The position numbers were made by a program, and so were the translations under genes. The notes beneath the pieces were generated by a model. It was not told the origin of the DNA. It was given only the letters and a program-made list of their open reading frames with translations, and searched no databases. Below, piece by piece: positions 44,838 through 56,170 of a DNA stretch of 64,000 bases. The DNA comes from Cladochytrium replicatum. Its lineage: Eukaryota; Chytridiomycota; Chytridiomycetes; Cladochytriales; Cladochytriaceae. Position 1 is the first letter of the stretch. The number at the start of each line of letters is the position of its first letter. The stretch covers positions 62,001 through 126,000 of the forward strand of contig JAHLKD010000117.1 in NCBI GenBank assembly GCA_025526935.1. The letters are read 5' to 3'.

Positions 44838-44845
44838 TATAAAAG
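44838..44845 (+). promoter_or_regulatory. TATA box of HSP104
   Basis: TATAAAAG lies 37 bp before the ATG and just after the heat-shock elements, a typical inducible promoter layout. If used at the usual distance, the 5' UTR would be very short. Confidence 0.55.
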
Positions 44846-44874
44846 GCGATTTCTTGCAACAGAAAACCAACGCA

Positions 44875-47711
44875 ATGGCAATCGACCCAGAGCAGTGGAC
44901 AGACAAAACAACTGCTATTTTCCAGGCTGCAAATAGCCAGGCTCAGAATTACCAGCACACACAGATCACACCTCTCCATTTCGCTGTCGCATTGTTCGAA
45001 AATGACGACGACCGTCTTCTGTCTCACATTCTACAGAAGGCTGGTGCCGACGCATCTGCTGCGGAGAGAAGATGCAAGGGCAAGCTTCTAACTCTTCCAG
45101 CACAGAATCCCCCGCCGGACGACATTTCTCTTGGAGGTGAAGCAAGAAGATTTTTGAATGCAGCCATCGCCGTCCAGAAAAATCAGAAGGTATGTTAGAT
45201 ATTCATTATTTTGTGATAACTTACTGAATCGTGAATCAGGATACCCATCTTGCGGTCGACCACTTGATTCTCGCTCTTCTCGACCAGTCGGACATTCTGA
45301 AATTCTTCGTGGAGGCGGGCTCATCCAAAAAATCTATTGAGACTGCCGTCTCACAGATCCGTGGCTCTCGCCGCGTCGACTCCCGATCCGCCGACTCAAC
45401 CTACGAAGCACTCTCTAAATACGCCGTCGACCTCGTTTCGCAAGCCCAGCAAGGAAAGCTCGACCCCGTCATCGGACGCGACGAAACGGTCGGACGTGTC
45501 GTGCGTGTTCTCGCTCGCCGCACGAAGAACAACCCCTGCCTGGTTGGCGAACCCGGTGTCGGTAAAACCGCCATCGTCGAGCTACTCGCTCAGCGCATCG
45601 TAAAGAAGGACGTTCCGCAGTCGCTTCAGGGTAAGAAGGTGTTCGCGCTCGACATGGGCGCGCTTGTGGCGGGTGCAAAGTACCGCGGTGAGTTCGAAGA
45701 GCGGCTTAAGAGCGTTCTGAAAGAAGTCAAGGACTCCGAATCAATCTTGTTCCTTGATGAGATCCACACCCTCATTGGAGCAGGGAAGACCGACGGCGCG
45801 ATGGATGCGGCGAACTTATTAAAGCCGATGCTGGCTAGAGGAGAGCTTCATGTCATTGGAGCAACCACACTTGGCGAGTACCAGAAATACGTCGAGACAG
45901 ATCCGGCTTTCGAGCGTCGATTCCAGCTCGTGCGTGTGGACGAACCAAACGTTGAAGATACGATTTCCATCTTGAGAGGGCTGAAGGAGCGGTACGAGAT
46001 GCACCACGGCGTCAAGATAAGCGACGCTGCTTTGGTATCTGCGGCAGTTCTCTCCGATCGATACATCACTTCTCGCAAGCTCCCGGACAAAGCCATTGAT
46101 CTCGTTGATGAAGCTATGGCTCACATCCGCGTTCAGCTCGACTCCCAACCCGAAGTCATCGACAACCTCGAACGCAAGCACCTACAACTTGAGATTGAAG
46201 CAACCGCGTTGGCCAAAGAAAAGGACGCCAGCTCCCAGCAACGCCTCATCAAAGTCCGTGACGAAGTGTCTCGCATTCAAGAACAGCTGAAGCCGCTCAA
46301 AGCCCGATATGCCAACGAGAAGTATCGTATGGACGAGTTGAGACAGCTCACGGTCAAGATGGAAGACATCAAGAACCGTATCGCCGAGGCTGAGAGGAAC
46401 TACAACCTTACTCTGGCCGCGGATTTGAAATACTACGCTGTGCCTGATCTCCAAAAGAAGTATGTACTGAACTGATATCGCTTTGATAATTTGCTGACTT
46501 TGAACCTGTTTAGGATTGATGCATTGGAATCGCAAATCAGCGACGAACGGACAAAGTCTGCCGCTTCCACCGGAGTGGATGTTCTTGCGAAAGTAACGGA
46601 AACAGTGACTCCAGAGCAGATCGCGGAGGTGGTCGCGAGATGGACCGGCATTCCCGTCGAGCGACTCTCCAAATCTCAAGTCGAACGGTTGATGACTCTC
46701 GAAGATGCCATGCACAAGCGTGTAGTCGGACAAGAAGAAGCTGTCAAAGCCGTCGCTGAGGCGATCCTTCGCTTCAGGGCTGGATTGACGTCTGGATCCC
46801 CGCCTTCTTTCTTGTTCCTCGGACCAACGGGTGTTGGAAAAACGGAACTCGCCAAGACACTTGCGCATGAGCTCTTTGACGACGAAAAGCACATCATCCG
46901 AATCGATATGAGCGAGTACATGGAGCAGCACACCGTTTCGCGACTCTTCGGTCCTCCACCTGGCTACGTCGGTTACTCAGAGGGTGGTCAGCTCACCGAA
47001 GCCGTGCGACGCAAACCGTTCTCTGTGGTGCTCTTCGACGAAATTGAGAAAGCTCATCCCCAAGTCTTGAATGTTCTCCTCCAGATGCTTGACGATGGAC
47101 GTCTCACGGACGGCAAAGGACGTGTGGTGGACTTCTCAAACACTGTGATCATCATGACCTCCAACGTCGGCGCGCACTTGCTCCAGAGCTCGATCGCGGT
47201 ATCATCCTCCTCTCGCGAATCTTCGCCTTCTTCAGTTCACGGTGCGAGCCCGCGACGCAACAAGGAATCTGCAACTATTGAGCTATCACCTCATGTACAA
47301 GAGCTCGTGATGGCAGAAGTACGGCGAACGTTCAAGCCCGAATTCCTGAACCGTATCATCGACACGATCCTCTTCCATCCACTCGCGCGGCCCCAGCTCC
47401 GCGAGATCGTGCGGATCCAGTTCCAACGTGTCGCGTCGAGACTTGAGACGCAGAGATCTGTCAAACTCGTTCTCACCGAGCGCGCGGCCGATGCGATCTT
47501 GAAGGCGTCGTATGACCCTATGTATGGCGCGCGACCTATTCGGCGGTACATTGAGAAAGTGGTCGTGACTCAGCTTGCGAAGATGGTTGTTACCGGAGAG
47601 ATTGTGGAGCGGTCGTTGGTGAAAATCGATGCGGATATGGACGGAGAGCTTCTTTTTTCGTCGGAGAAGGGAGTGGATATGATGGATGTAGAAAATGGCA
47701 GGGAGGAATGA
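44875..47711 (+). CDS. HSP104: Hsp104/ClpB disaggregase
   Basis: AAA+ hexameric chaperone that extracts polypeptides from aggregates together with Hsp70; cytosol and nucleus. Exons 44875-45189, 45240-46459 and 46514-47711 give 910 residues, the size of yeast Hsp104 (908). The N-domain is followed by NBD1 with Walker [13 protein letters not shown], Walker [13 protein letters not shown] and the pore loop [12 protein letters not shown] coiled middle domain follows (about 46190-46560), then NBD2 with [16 protein letters not shown] and [13 protein letters not shown] Ser-rich insert ([14 protein letters not shown]) sits inside NBD2 at about 47195-47250. The C-terminus does not end in the yeast DDLD-type acidic motif. 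It lacks a mitochondrial presequence, which argues for Hsp104 over Hsp78. Confidence 0.95.
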
Positions 47712-49122
47712 CTATATGGTAGTGATACCGAAATGCATGGAAAACGACGAGGGACGGGTGAAAGAGATGACGATAAAGAGCATGAATCCGATGAGGAAGT
47801 AAAGGAGAAACGGTTGAAGAGCCAGTGATCCCATCACTTTCATGTACATAGACGATTGGTTTTGTTCTTTCTTTTATCCAATAAAAAATTTAGGTTTCTT
47901 GTTTTAAATATTGCTCCCAGCAACTATTTAAGAATGCCGGAATCAGACAGCGGCTCTGAGGAAACCTTGCACGACGACGCAGTGCGGTAGACGAATGGAT
48001 CGCTGAAGATTGCTGAGGATAACATTTTTGTAAGCTAGCAACAGCATAGGTGAACTCCCGAACTCTTGTTGGGCAATTGCTCGTCTTTCAACAAAAACGC
48101 CAGACGTTTTGCGATGTTCGCCGCGATAACGAGCCCATGCTTAGGAAATGTTCCAGCTCCTCACGACGAACGAAAAGAATCCCAAATTCGTGCATTTTGG
48201 ATCACTCCATGGGCAACAATGTATGCTACAATGAACCTCGTTGCAATCGGCACCGTTCGTGGTGATCCTTTGGGTGAGCTTCATTTCGGCCCTGGCGTGA
48301 GAGAAGGCATGAGATTGTCTGCAGCAGAAATAACGCGATACAGTGTGTTGCGAAACTTGCCGTGATGAGACAGCTCAACTGTCTCCTGCAGAGCCATCGC
48401 ACCTCCAGTCCTACAGATAGGGAAGGTGTCATTCGTCGCCGAGAGGAACTCGTGAGACTTGGGCTGATTGCCTTTACGTCATGCGCATGTGGGACCTTGA
48501 ACACGTTTTATGCGAATGGCAGCGATACGTCAAGTTCCTAAGAAAGGCGACCATTACCTTCCGTAAAGGTAGCGATGTATCGAAGGACTGGTGTGGGAAA
48601 ACTATCTCCAGGAGTTCGATCATTTCCACCATAAACTTCCGAAAGGCCGCAAGACCGTCGTGCGCGATAGCTTTGCGAGAATGTCGGACTAAGCTGGTTC
48701 TCTTGTGTGCAATAGCTTTGCGGGCATAGATGCGAGTGATGAGGCTGATCCTCAAATAATAAGTCGGCAATGCGCTTGGACCTTGTTGTGTAGCAAGAGA
48801 TTTCATTGTATACACAAGGGAGTTCTTAGCGAAGATTGATATTAATACAATCGTTTAAGAAGGACGGTGAGGTAGGGTGCCGGTTTCGGGACCGTGGGAA
48901 GGTAAGCTAACAGCAAGATCTGAATTTCTGTTCCTTTGGTATTGCAGTCCTATCCCACAGCCGCCTCTCGTTCAGGTCTTTCGAAACATCATGTGAAGAA
49001 TATTTTTGGTAATGTAACATATTTCGGGGGTATGATCCCACGACCATCCAGCAATGGAGAAGTGGTACCAAAATAAAGAAATAAGAACGTAGAAAAATGT
49101 TTGCAGATGGTGACGAATCAAA
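47712..49122. other. 1.4-kb gap with possible gene debris
   Basis: No intact gene. Minus-strand frames between 48815 and 48060 carry protein-like stretches, HDGLAAFRKFMVEMIELLEI and then CRTGGAMALQETVELSHHG with KFRNTLYRVIS, separated by frame changes and stops. The second stretch weakly recalls the C-terminal part of 2-oxoglutarate/Fe oxygenases, but this is too little to name it. Confidence 0.35.
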
Positions 49123-52100
49123 CTAGTTAATCAACACTTCCACCTCGTCGACATCCCGTTTCTTGGTGGAGAGTTGGACTGTTTTTCCCTTCCCACGCCC
49201 TCCACTTGAGACATCTGCGACAAAAGCTGTCGGATCGCCCTCCATGGCCTTGTCCAGCACGACTTCGTCGCTTTCCTTCACCTCAGGGTTAAGGGAGTTG
49301 TACACCTCACGAAGCGCGTCGGCTCGTTTTGTTCGCGAGGCTTCCTGTATTTCAGGACCGTACACGGCAGTGACGCTTGAGTCATATCGCTCGAGGTTTG
49401 ACGCCTCGAGATCAAAGAATTTCTCATGGCTGGTATTACCCGCAGGGGCAGACGAGATGTCCTCAATGTCAAGATCCCCGTCCAGGATGCGACGCGTCTC
49501 TTCAATCGTTTTCGCGTCTGCCGTTGATACTCCAGCGGCTCTCAGCCCAGATCTTTTTGCAAGGCGTTCGTAATAGTATCGCTTCGCAAACTTGTAAACC
49601 TCGGAAATGATATAGAACAGAACGGTGCAGATCACAACCATTCCCCATTCCCAGCTTTTAAAAAGTGAGCAAGATTTGAAATGCAATGGCTGATGTAAAC
49701 TCACTCGAATGGAAGATGACCAAAAACTGAGCTGTTCAACCCGGGAACAACAACAGTTACAACGATGGCAATTGTCCCAACGATAAGCGTCCAGAATAGA
49801 ATACGGTTTTCTTTCCACATTGACAGTCCCAGCATGTACGTAGGAATGCGAGGATTCCGGCAATTGACTCCATGCACGACCAAAAGGATTGACAGCGTTG
49901 CGTACGCGACGGCCCGAGCTCGGAGAATTAGGTCACACTCAGAGTTTTTGATTTCACCACTCTTGGTGTTGCAAGCGGCTTGAATGAATAAATTGTAGGT
50001 GGGACCGGTAATCGGGTTCAGACCGATGGAGAGCATGAACACGATCAATGTCATTACGCCCATCACAGTGCCGTATACTGAAAGATCGATGAGAACTTCT
50101 CCCGTGTAGATCGATTGGGTCACAGGACGAGGTGGGTAAGTCATAATGTCTTGAGAGCAGATGGTCAGCATGATGCGAGTATGTGTGATGATCATAGGTC
50201 CAACCTTGTGTGGCCTTCTCGACACCTAGAGCGAGAGCGATCGGGGAGGACGTCACCATGTTCAACCAAAGAATCTGGATAGCGTTCATTGGGGGAGCGG
50301 AAAGGCCAGTGGAATCCAAAAATGCAAGGCCGATGACCAATGCAATTACTTCTGCGACGTTTCCAGTCATTAGGTGCACAACGAACTTCAAAATGTTGCT
50401 GAAAATACGACGACCCTCCGCGACAGCACGCAAGATGGTGACAAAGTTGTCTTTGGGTCAGATAGTTAGAGTAAGCATGGTGTGCATACGTTGATCTCCA
50501 AATAAAGTACCGTCAGTCAGAGTGATATCCGAAGCTTGCTTGGTGACATCAGAACCTCCTAAACCCATCGCAATACCAACGTCAGCTCCCTATTATGAAC
50601 GAATAGTTAAATGCGTGTGAATTATAACATCAAAATTTTCCAACCTTCACTGCTGGAGCGTCATTGACACCGTCGCCTGTCATTGCGACAAACTTGCCTC
50701 GCCGATGGAGTGCGTTGATCAGCTGCACTTTCGTTTGTGGGGAGCAGCGAGCTAATACAGCGGGAAGCTCATCCAATTTGTCAATCTCCTCTTCAGTCAT
50801 GTTGTCGAACTCCGCAGCCGTCATAACCCTCTTCGCTCGATTGTCGGCAGTCAAACCTGTCGTTTCGGCGTCCTTTCCTTTGTCATTTCCATCATCTTCC
50901 TCAGCAATCGGTGGCAGGATACCAATTTCTCGTGCGATTGCTTCTGCGGTTTTCGGGTGGTCGCCAGTTGCCATGTGGACGTGAATGCCGGCAACTTTGC
51001 AAAGAGCAATGCTGGGAACTGATTCTCGTCTATCATATTTTTGAGAGAAAAGAGAGACACGTTAATGAATTGGTAACAGTCTCAAATGTGTGGATACTAA
51101 CCTAGGAGGATCATACATGCCCACTAGTCCGAGGAAAATCATGTCCTTCTCAACATTGGTCCTGTTGACAATGTCAAAAGGCATTATTTCACTCTCTGAA
51201 TAGAAAGAAGAAGCTTGCCGAGATCCCTTAGCGATACCAAGAACACGAAGTCCGCGAGAGGCAAGCGACTCCATCGTCAAATGAGCAGTCTGATTGACCT
51301 GATCCGTAAGCGGACGGACGTCGCCGTCCTTGTCGATGTAGTGAGTGCAAACGCTTATGATTGATTCGATAGCGCCTTTGGCAAAGAGCTGAACCTCTCC
51401 GTCGACTTCGCCGACACTGAATCGGAACAGCACCGTCATTCGCTTGATCGTAGGGTCGAACGGCATTTCTCCCAAAAATTCCAACTCGGTTGACCGAATG
51501 TCTCGTTTAAGTACGTTTGCTTTGGCAGCGGCAACTTCGAGCGCGATTTCAGTTGGATCTCCAGTCGCGATCCATGCGTTAGTTTTCGAGTCTTTGACTA
51601 AGTTGGAAGCAGTGCAGAGAGAAATGGCTCGAAGTGCATCGTATAGACTTGAGCGTTCCGATTGCATAGAGTCTGAAACGATTCGCTTTCCCGTGCCAAC
51701 CTCAAGAAAGGAGCCTTCAGGTACAACCCCACGGCCGGTGACCTTGTATGACGTTTCGCCGATCCACATGTCTGTGACCACCATTTTCCCTTCAGTAAGC
51801 GTCCCTGTTTTATCAGAGCCTGTTTCAATGCATTTAGCAGTTGCGAGAAATAGTCCTTACGAGTGAGTACACTTACAGATGTTGGTCACTTGTCCAAGTG
51901 CTTCCAATGCGGTTAGACGGCGAACAACAGCCTTCTGAATAGCCATACGACGGACTCCAAATGACATGATGACAGTCACCACGGCTGGGAGACCTTCGGG
52001 AATAATAGCAACGGCAACAGCGATCGAGTATAGAAGCATGAACGAACGAATCTCGGGGTTCCCAAAGTCAAAACGGTACGCAGCATAGACGATGATGGCC

Positions 52101-53068
52101 AGAACGACAGCCGCTCCGAGGAGGTAGAACATCAATCTCTCCATGGTTCTTTGCAGAGGTGTTTTTGCAGCCTTATTCTGACCAGACTCGGTGACCGCTT
52201 GAGCAATCTTGCCAATCTCCGTTGATAAACCTGTCGATACTACGACGCCCTCTCCTCGACCTTTGGTAACAACGGTGTTCTTGAACGAGAGATTCTTTCG
52301 ATCCCCAAGGGGAATATCGGGTGACGCAAGAGAAGAAGTGACCTTACGAACTGGCAAAGATTCCCCAGTTAGAAGTGCCTCATCGACCTCCAAATTCACT
52401 GCGACTGTCAGACGGATATCAGCAACGACGACGTCCTAATCATAAACATCTATCAATGCGAAGATTAGCACATAAGCTAATGTAAATACCCCCTCTTCAA
52501 GGTGAACGAGATCACCCACGACAACGGTACTAGCCGGAACGATATCCACCTTCCCGTCGCGGGCAACACGGGCCGTTGGTGCTGACATGTTCCGAAGAGC
52601 TTCCATTGTCTGCTCCGATCGATACTCTGCCATACATACTCAGTCAAAAACCAGAGACTAACAGTCTACCCAGCTTACCTTGGTAGAAGCCAATCAATGC
52701 GTTTGTTAAAATTACGAAGGATAGAACAACGGACTTCCCCTGGAGAAAGAAATGTCAGCGAAAGGCTAGGATTATCAAGGATCCCTCACAATATCCTGTG
52801 AGACTGCTCCGAAGATCAAAGCAGCAACGAGCACTGCATTCATTGGGTTGAAGAAGTTGTTGAAAAGTATTTTCCAAACTTGGATTCCGGAGTCTCCGAA
52901 CAGCTCGTTTTGACCGTACTTCTCCAACCGGATTGCAGCCTCGTTGCTACTCAATCCATATGTTGGGTCTGTAGAAAGTTCTTCGATTGCTGATTCGGCG
53001 TCAAGGACATGGGGTGGACTCGAGAACGAGAACGCGGTGATGGTAGCAGTATTATTCTTCCTCCACAT
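49123..53068 (-). CDS. ENA-type (IID) Na+/K+-exporting P-type ATPase
   Basis: About ten exons, beginning at ATG 53068. The N-terminal cation ATPase domain reads [13 protein letters not shown] and is followed by the first helices. The E1-E2 domain has [13 protein letters not shown] and the M4 motif [10 protein letters not shown]. The phosphorylation site is [16 protein letters not shown], formed across an intron; EGKM/QGKM after TGTLT is typical of fungal ENA pumps. Then come [20 protein letters not shown] and [13 protein letters not shown], followed by [11 protein letters not shown]. The last helices end in a cytosolic tail of about 150 residues. Such pumps extrude Na+ or K+ at the plasma membrane under alkaline or salt stress. 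The tail is Asp/Glu-rich and longer than in yeast Ena1. A type IIA (SERCA-like) identity is less likely. Confidence 0.85.
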
Positions 53069-54080
53069 AGTGTGACTTTGATCCGTGAAAGAACTGAGGA
53101 GCTGTTAATGCCTGATTCGAAGGGATGTTAAGGTTTTATATGTGGACAAAATAAGGTTAAGCTCTTAACCTTAATTGGTTCCGGCATTCCTGAGAATCTG
53201 CCGACGTGAACATGGAAGGTTCAACTCAGGGCGAATGAATGGAAAACAAAGTTTCAGGCGTGGGCGGAGTGACTGGTTAAATCCGTGTGATAATTGCTCC
53301 AGTCTTTTGCGCGATGACTAATCGGTCCCTGATCCACCCCAATCACTCTCATCGTCTGGTCATCCTGTCGTTTTGAGCTCGCGCTTATTGACACTCAAAT
53401 CTAAATGAATACGTTTCAAGTTGCAAAATGCTATTGAATTATATATCACACAAGGCTGTTTTCAACGTCGGTATCCAGTCGTCGCTTCCAGTTCAAGGAA
53501 AATACTTGAAACAATTGGAATAACAAGAAAATTGCAAGTGAATCGGTGTGACGTCGATGCATAAACTAAAGCATATTCCGAGTCATCCGCTTCATATCGT
53601 TGCGTTCAAATGATCTCCTTCCAAACGCCGTCGTATCAAGTTCGTAGTGGGATATTGGCGGTTCGCATTATTTACAGCAAATCTAAGTCTCTGAGCAAAA
53701 CTAGTCAACTGAAGATTCTCACAAAAATCGGTGAGCACGAACAAGTGCTTAGGTTGCTCGACAGAAACAGTTATGATTATTCCTTTTGGCAACTCCAACG
53801 ATTCCTATGTATGAATACTACTGCTTTCCAGCGTTTTAAGTGGGATCACTCGTCTATGGTTACTCATCACCAGAGGAGGTTTACACTCCAAAGATTCCTG
53901 AATCTAATTTCTAGCGTCTTAAGTGGGATCACTTGTCCATGTGTTGTACAGCATGCATCAGAAGTTTACTTTTAAAAATACAAAAAAATGAGATCATACA
54001 CTTAAGGCAAAAACTATCAAGACTCAGATATCATGACCCAAACGGGACTCAGAAAACATTCTAGAATTGGTAGTACACAC
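53069..54080. other. 1-kb intergenic gap
   Basis: Promoter side of the ATPase gene and 3' side of the first monooxygenase. AT-rich, with an imperfect direct repeat at 53793-53942. The ORF 53610-53975 (+) has no recognised domain. Confidence 0.5.
53793..53942 (+). repeat. Imperfect direct repeat, ~60 bp units
   Basis: Two related blocks, 53793-53858 and 53886-53942, both begin CTCCAA-GATTCCT and end with AAGTGGGATCACT then GTC-ATG. The unit start-to-start distance is 93 bp. The middle of the second copy lacks several bases. Confidence 0.7.
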
Positions 54081-55412
54081 TTAGTACCCTCGTCGACCGA
54101 TCAAATCCCGAATCCATTCCGCGATCGAGAATACAAACGCGACTGGCGGCACAGGGATGTACGGTGCGATCCTGAATCCGGTGGCGGTCTGCTGTCCCGC
54201 GAGGTTAGGCACGGCGACCCTCTGGCGGGTCATAATGTCTGCCCAGGTGGGGTACCTAGCCGTCGCGAAGGGGGCAAACACCTGCTTCTGCAGGTCCTCC
54301 TTGAGTGTCCTTTGGGTCCAGTTTGACTTTGCAAACTTGCCGAGAGATTGTCCGAGCAGCTCAGCGTCCTCGATCGCAAGACTGGCGCCGAGACCCAAGC
54401 ACGGCAACATAGCGTGTGCGGCGTCGCCGATGAGAATGACGTTGCCGTCTTTCGCGTAGGGTGTCTTGAGGGCATCGGTGTCCTTCATGTGCCACATGTA
54501 GATCTTCTTGCTGTCCCAGTCTGGCACGAGCTCGATCAGGTTAACGAAGAGGTCGTCGTAGACTTTGGTCGAGCCCGCGAGGACGGTGGCGATCTTCTTC
54601 TTGGTCACGGCGTCGAGGTCGGCCCAGAGCTTTGTGGTCTCGATGCCGAGATCGGTCCAGATCTTTTGGCGGGTGGCTTCGTTGAAGGAGCAGGCGATTG
54701 CGATGCGGTTGTTGCCGAGTGGGAAGAACATGTTGGTTGAGACCTTGCCCATGTTGAATTGGAGGTAGGAGCCGTTCGCGAGCTCGCGGAAGTGCTTTGG
54801 TGCAGTTTCGCCCTCTTTGACTTCGACTAGCGTGTAGAGTTCCTGGAAGTCATACTCGTTCACCTTCGATTCGTCTGGGAAGAGCTGGCGACGGGTGGGG
54901 GAGTAGGTTCCCTCGGCGGCGATGACAACGTCGAAAGTCAGGGTGCTCTCGACGGCACTGTCGGCTCCCTTTTGGGACACCTTGACTTCAACCTCGCCGG
55001 ATGCGGGGTAGCTGATCCCGTTGACCAAGCTGTTGCGAAGTACTTTGGACTTCTTGAGGAGTGCCTCGAGGTCCAGGAGGAAGTGCTGGCGGTAGGCTTC
55101 GAAGCAGTAGTTGGGGTCCTGCTTCACGGAGAATTGCTTCTTGTCACGACGTTCGTCGTAGAAGCAGAATTCGGTCATCGGGTTGCCGCGCTTCAGCGCT
55201 TCGTCCTTGACACCGATCCTCTCTAGAGCCTTGCAAGCGATCTCCTGGATGGCGTATTCCACACCTTCGTAGTCGGACACACCGCTGTTCTTGTCGAGGA
55301 TCGTGATTTCAACTTCCTCGCCCGCGTAGTGCTCCAAAGCGAGGGCAGCGGTAAGTCCGGAGGGACCGGCGCCGAGGACGCCGATGCGTAGGGGGCGCTT
55401 TGATTCAGTCAT
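54081..55412 (-). CDS. FAD-dependent monooxygenase (salicylate-hydroxylase-like), copy A
   Basis: Intron-free, 443 residues. The FAD-binding start is RIGVLGAGPSGLTAALALE with an acidic strand end (ITILDKNSGVSDYEG). The middle DVVIAAEGTYSPTRRQLFP carries the family DG-like motif region (here AEG). The second FAD contact is VILIGDAAHAMLPCLG followed by LGASLAIEDAELL. The C-terminus is hydrophobic (PPVAFVFSIAEWIRDLI) and could associate with a membrane. Flavin monooxygenases of this group hydroxylate aromatic or other small molecules with NAD(P)H; the substrate is unknown. It shares long identical stretches with copy B, 760 bp away in the same orientation. Confidence 0.88.
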   Translation of the reverse strand: MTESKRPLRIGVLGAGPSGLTAALALEHYAGEEVEITILDKNSGVSDYEGVEYAIQEIACKALERIGVKDEALKRGNPMTEFCFYDERRDKKQFSVKQDPNYCFEAYRQHFLLDLEALLKKSKVLRNSLVNGISYPASGEVEVKVSQKGADSAVESTLTFDVVIAAEGTYSPTRRQLFPDESKVNEYDFQELYTLVEVKEGETAPKHFRELANGSYLQFNMGKVSTNMFFPLGNNRIAIACSFNEATRQKIWTDLGIETTKLWADLDAVTKKKIATVLAGSTKVYDDLFVNLIELVPDWDSKKIYMWHMKDTDALKTPYAKDGNVILIGDAAHAMLPCLGLGASLAIEDAELLGQSLGKFAKSNWTQRTLKEDLQKQVFAPFATARYPTWADIMTRQRVAVPNLAGQQTATGFRIAPYIPVPPVAFVFSIAEWIRDLIGRRGY

Positions 55413-56170
55413 TTCTAGTTGTGTCTATTGGAAAGGAAATCGTATTGATCAGTTTGTCAAACGATAAGACCCCAATCGGAACTTTAAGGACCAGAAAGCC
55501 CCTTATTGCAGTATTTCCGTGGTTCGGGTTTGAGAAGAGGTAGGGCCGTTACACACAACTTAAATAAAAGGGAACGGGACGAGCTGATGGTGTGTGATGA
55601 AATTTGGTTGGGCGACAAATTTTGTGCGGAACGAAAAACGCAAAAACCGAGACACAAAACAAAGATAGCACGAAGATCGACACAGGAAATGCATTGCGAT
55701 CACGCTTGGGACCTTCGACAAGCAACACTTCAGAACAGATGAGTTGCACTGATATTGATCCGCAGCGTATCACACGGGCATTGTGTGCTCAATCGATGTG
55801 GCTTCTGAAGAGATAACGTGGCTTTGACATCTTGGGTTAATCATCAAGCCACATTTTAGGCAGTTGTACCGATACAACTTGACTTTCATACATTTTACCG
55901 CTGAATATCAACACAACACAAAATACAATGAGGACAAACACTGGTATATTGCAAGCTGAACTGTCTAAAACTACATAACTCTGTGTACACGGTTTCAGAG
56001 AGATCAGCCAAAAAAAAAGATATCCGACATGGTTAAAATGGCGCAAATCAAAATCATGAGATCAGGTCGACAACCCAACTATCTAAAACAGCGAGGAGAA
56101 GGTGTACCGCACTCGTTTCACAGAACCGATAACAACCGCACAAAAAAGGTAGAAAATCTAACACACTGCT
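55413..56170. other. Spacer between monooxygenase copies
   Basis: Contains the copy A promoter and copy B 3' UTR. No gene or clear motif is seen. Confidence 0.5.
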
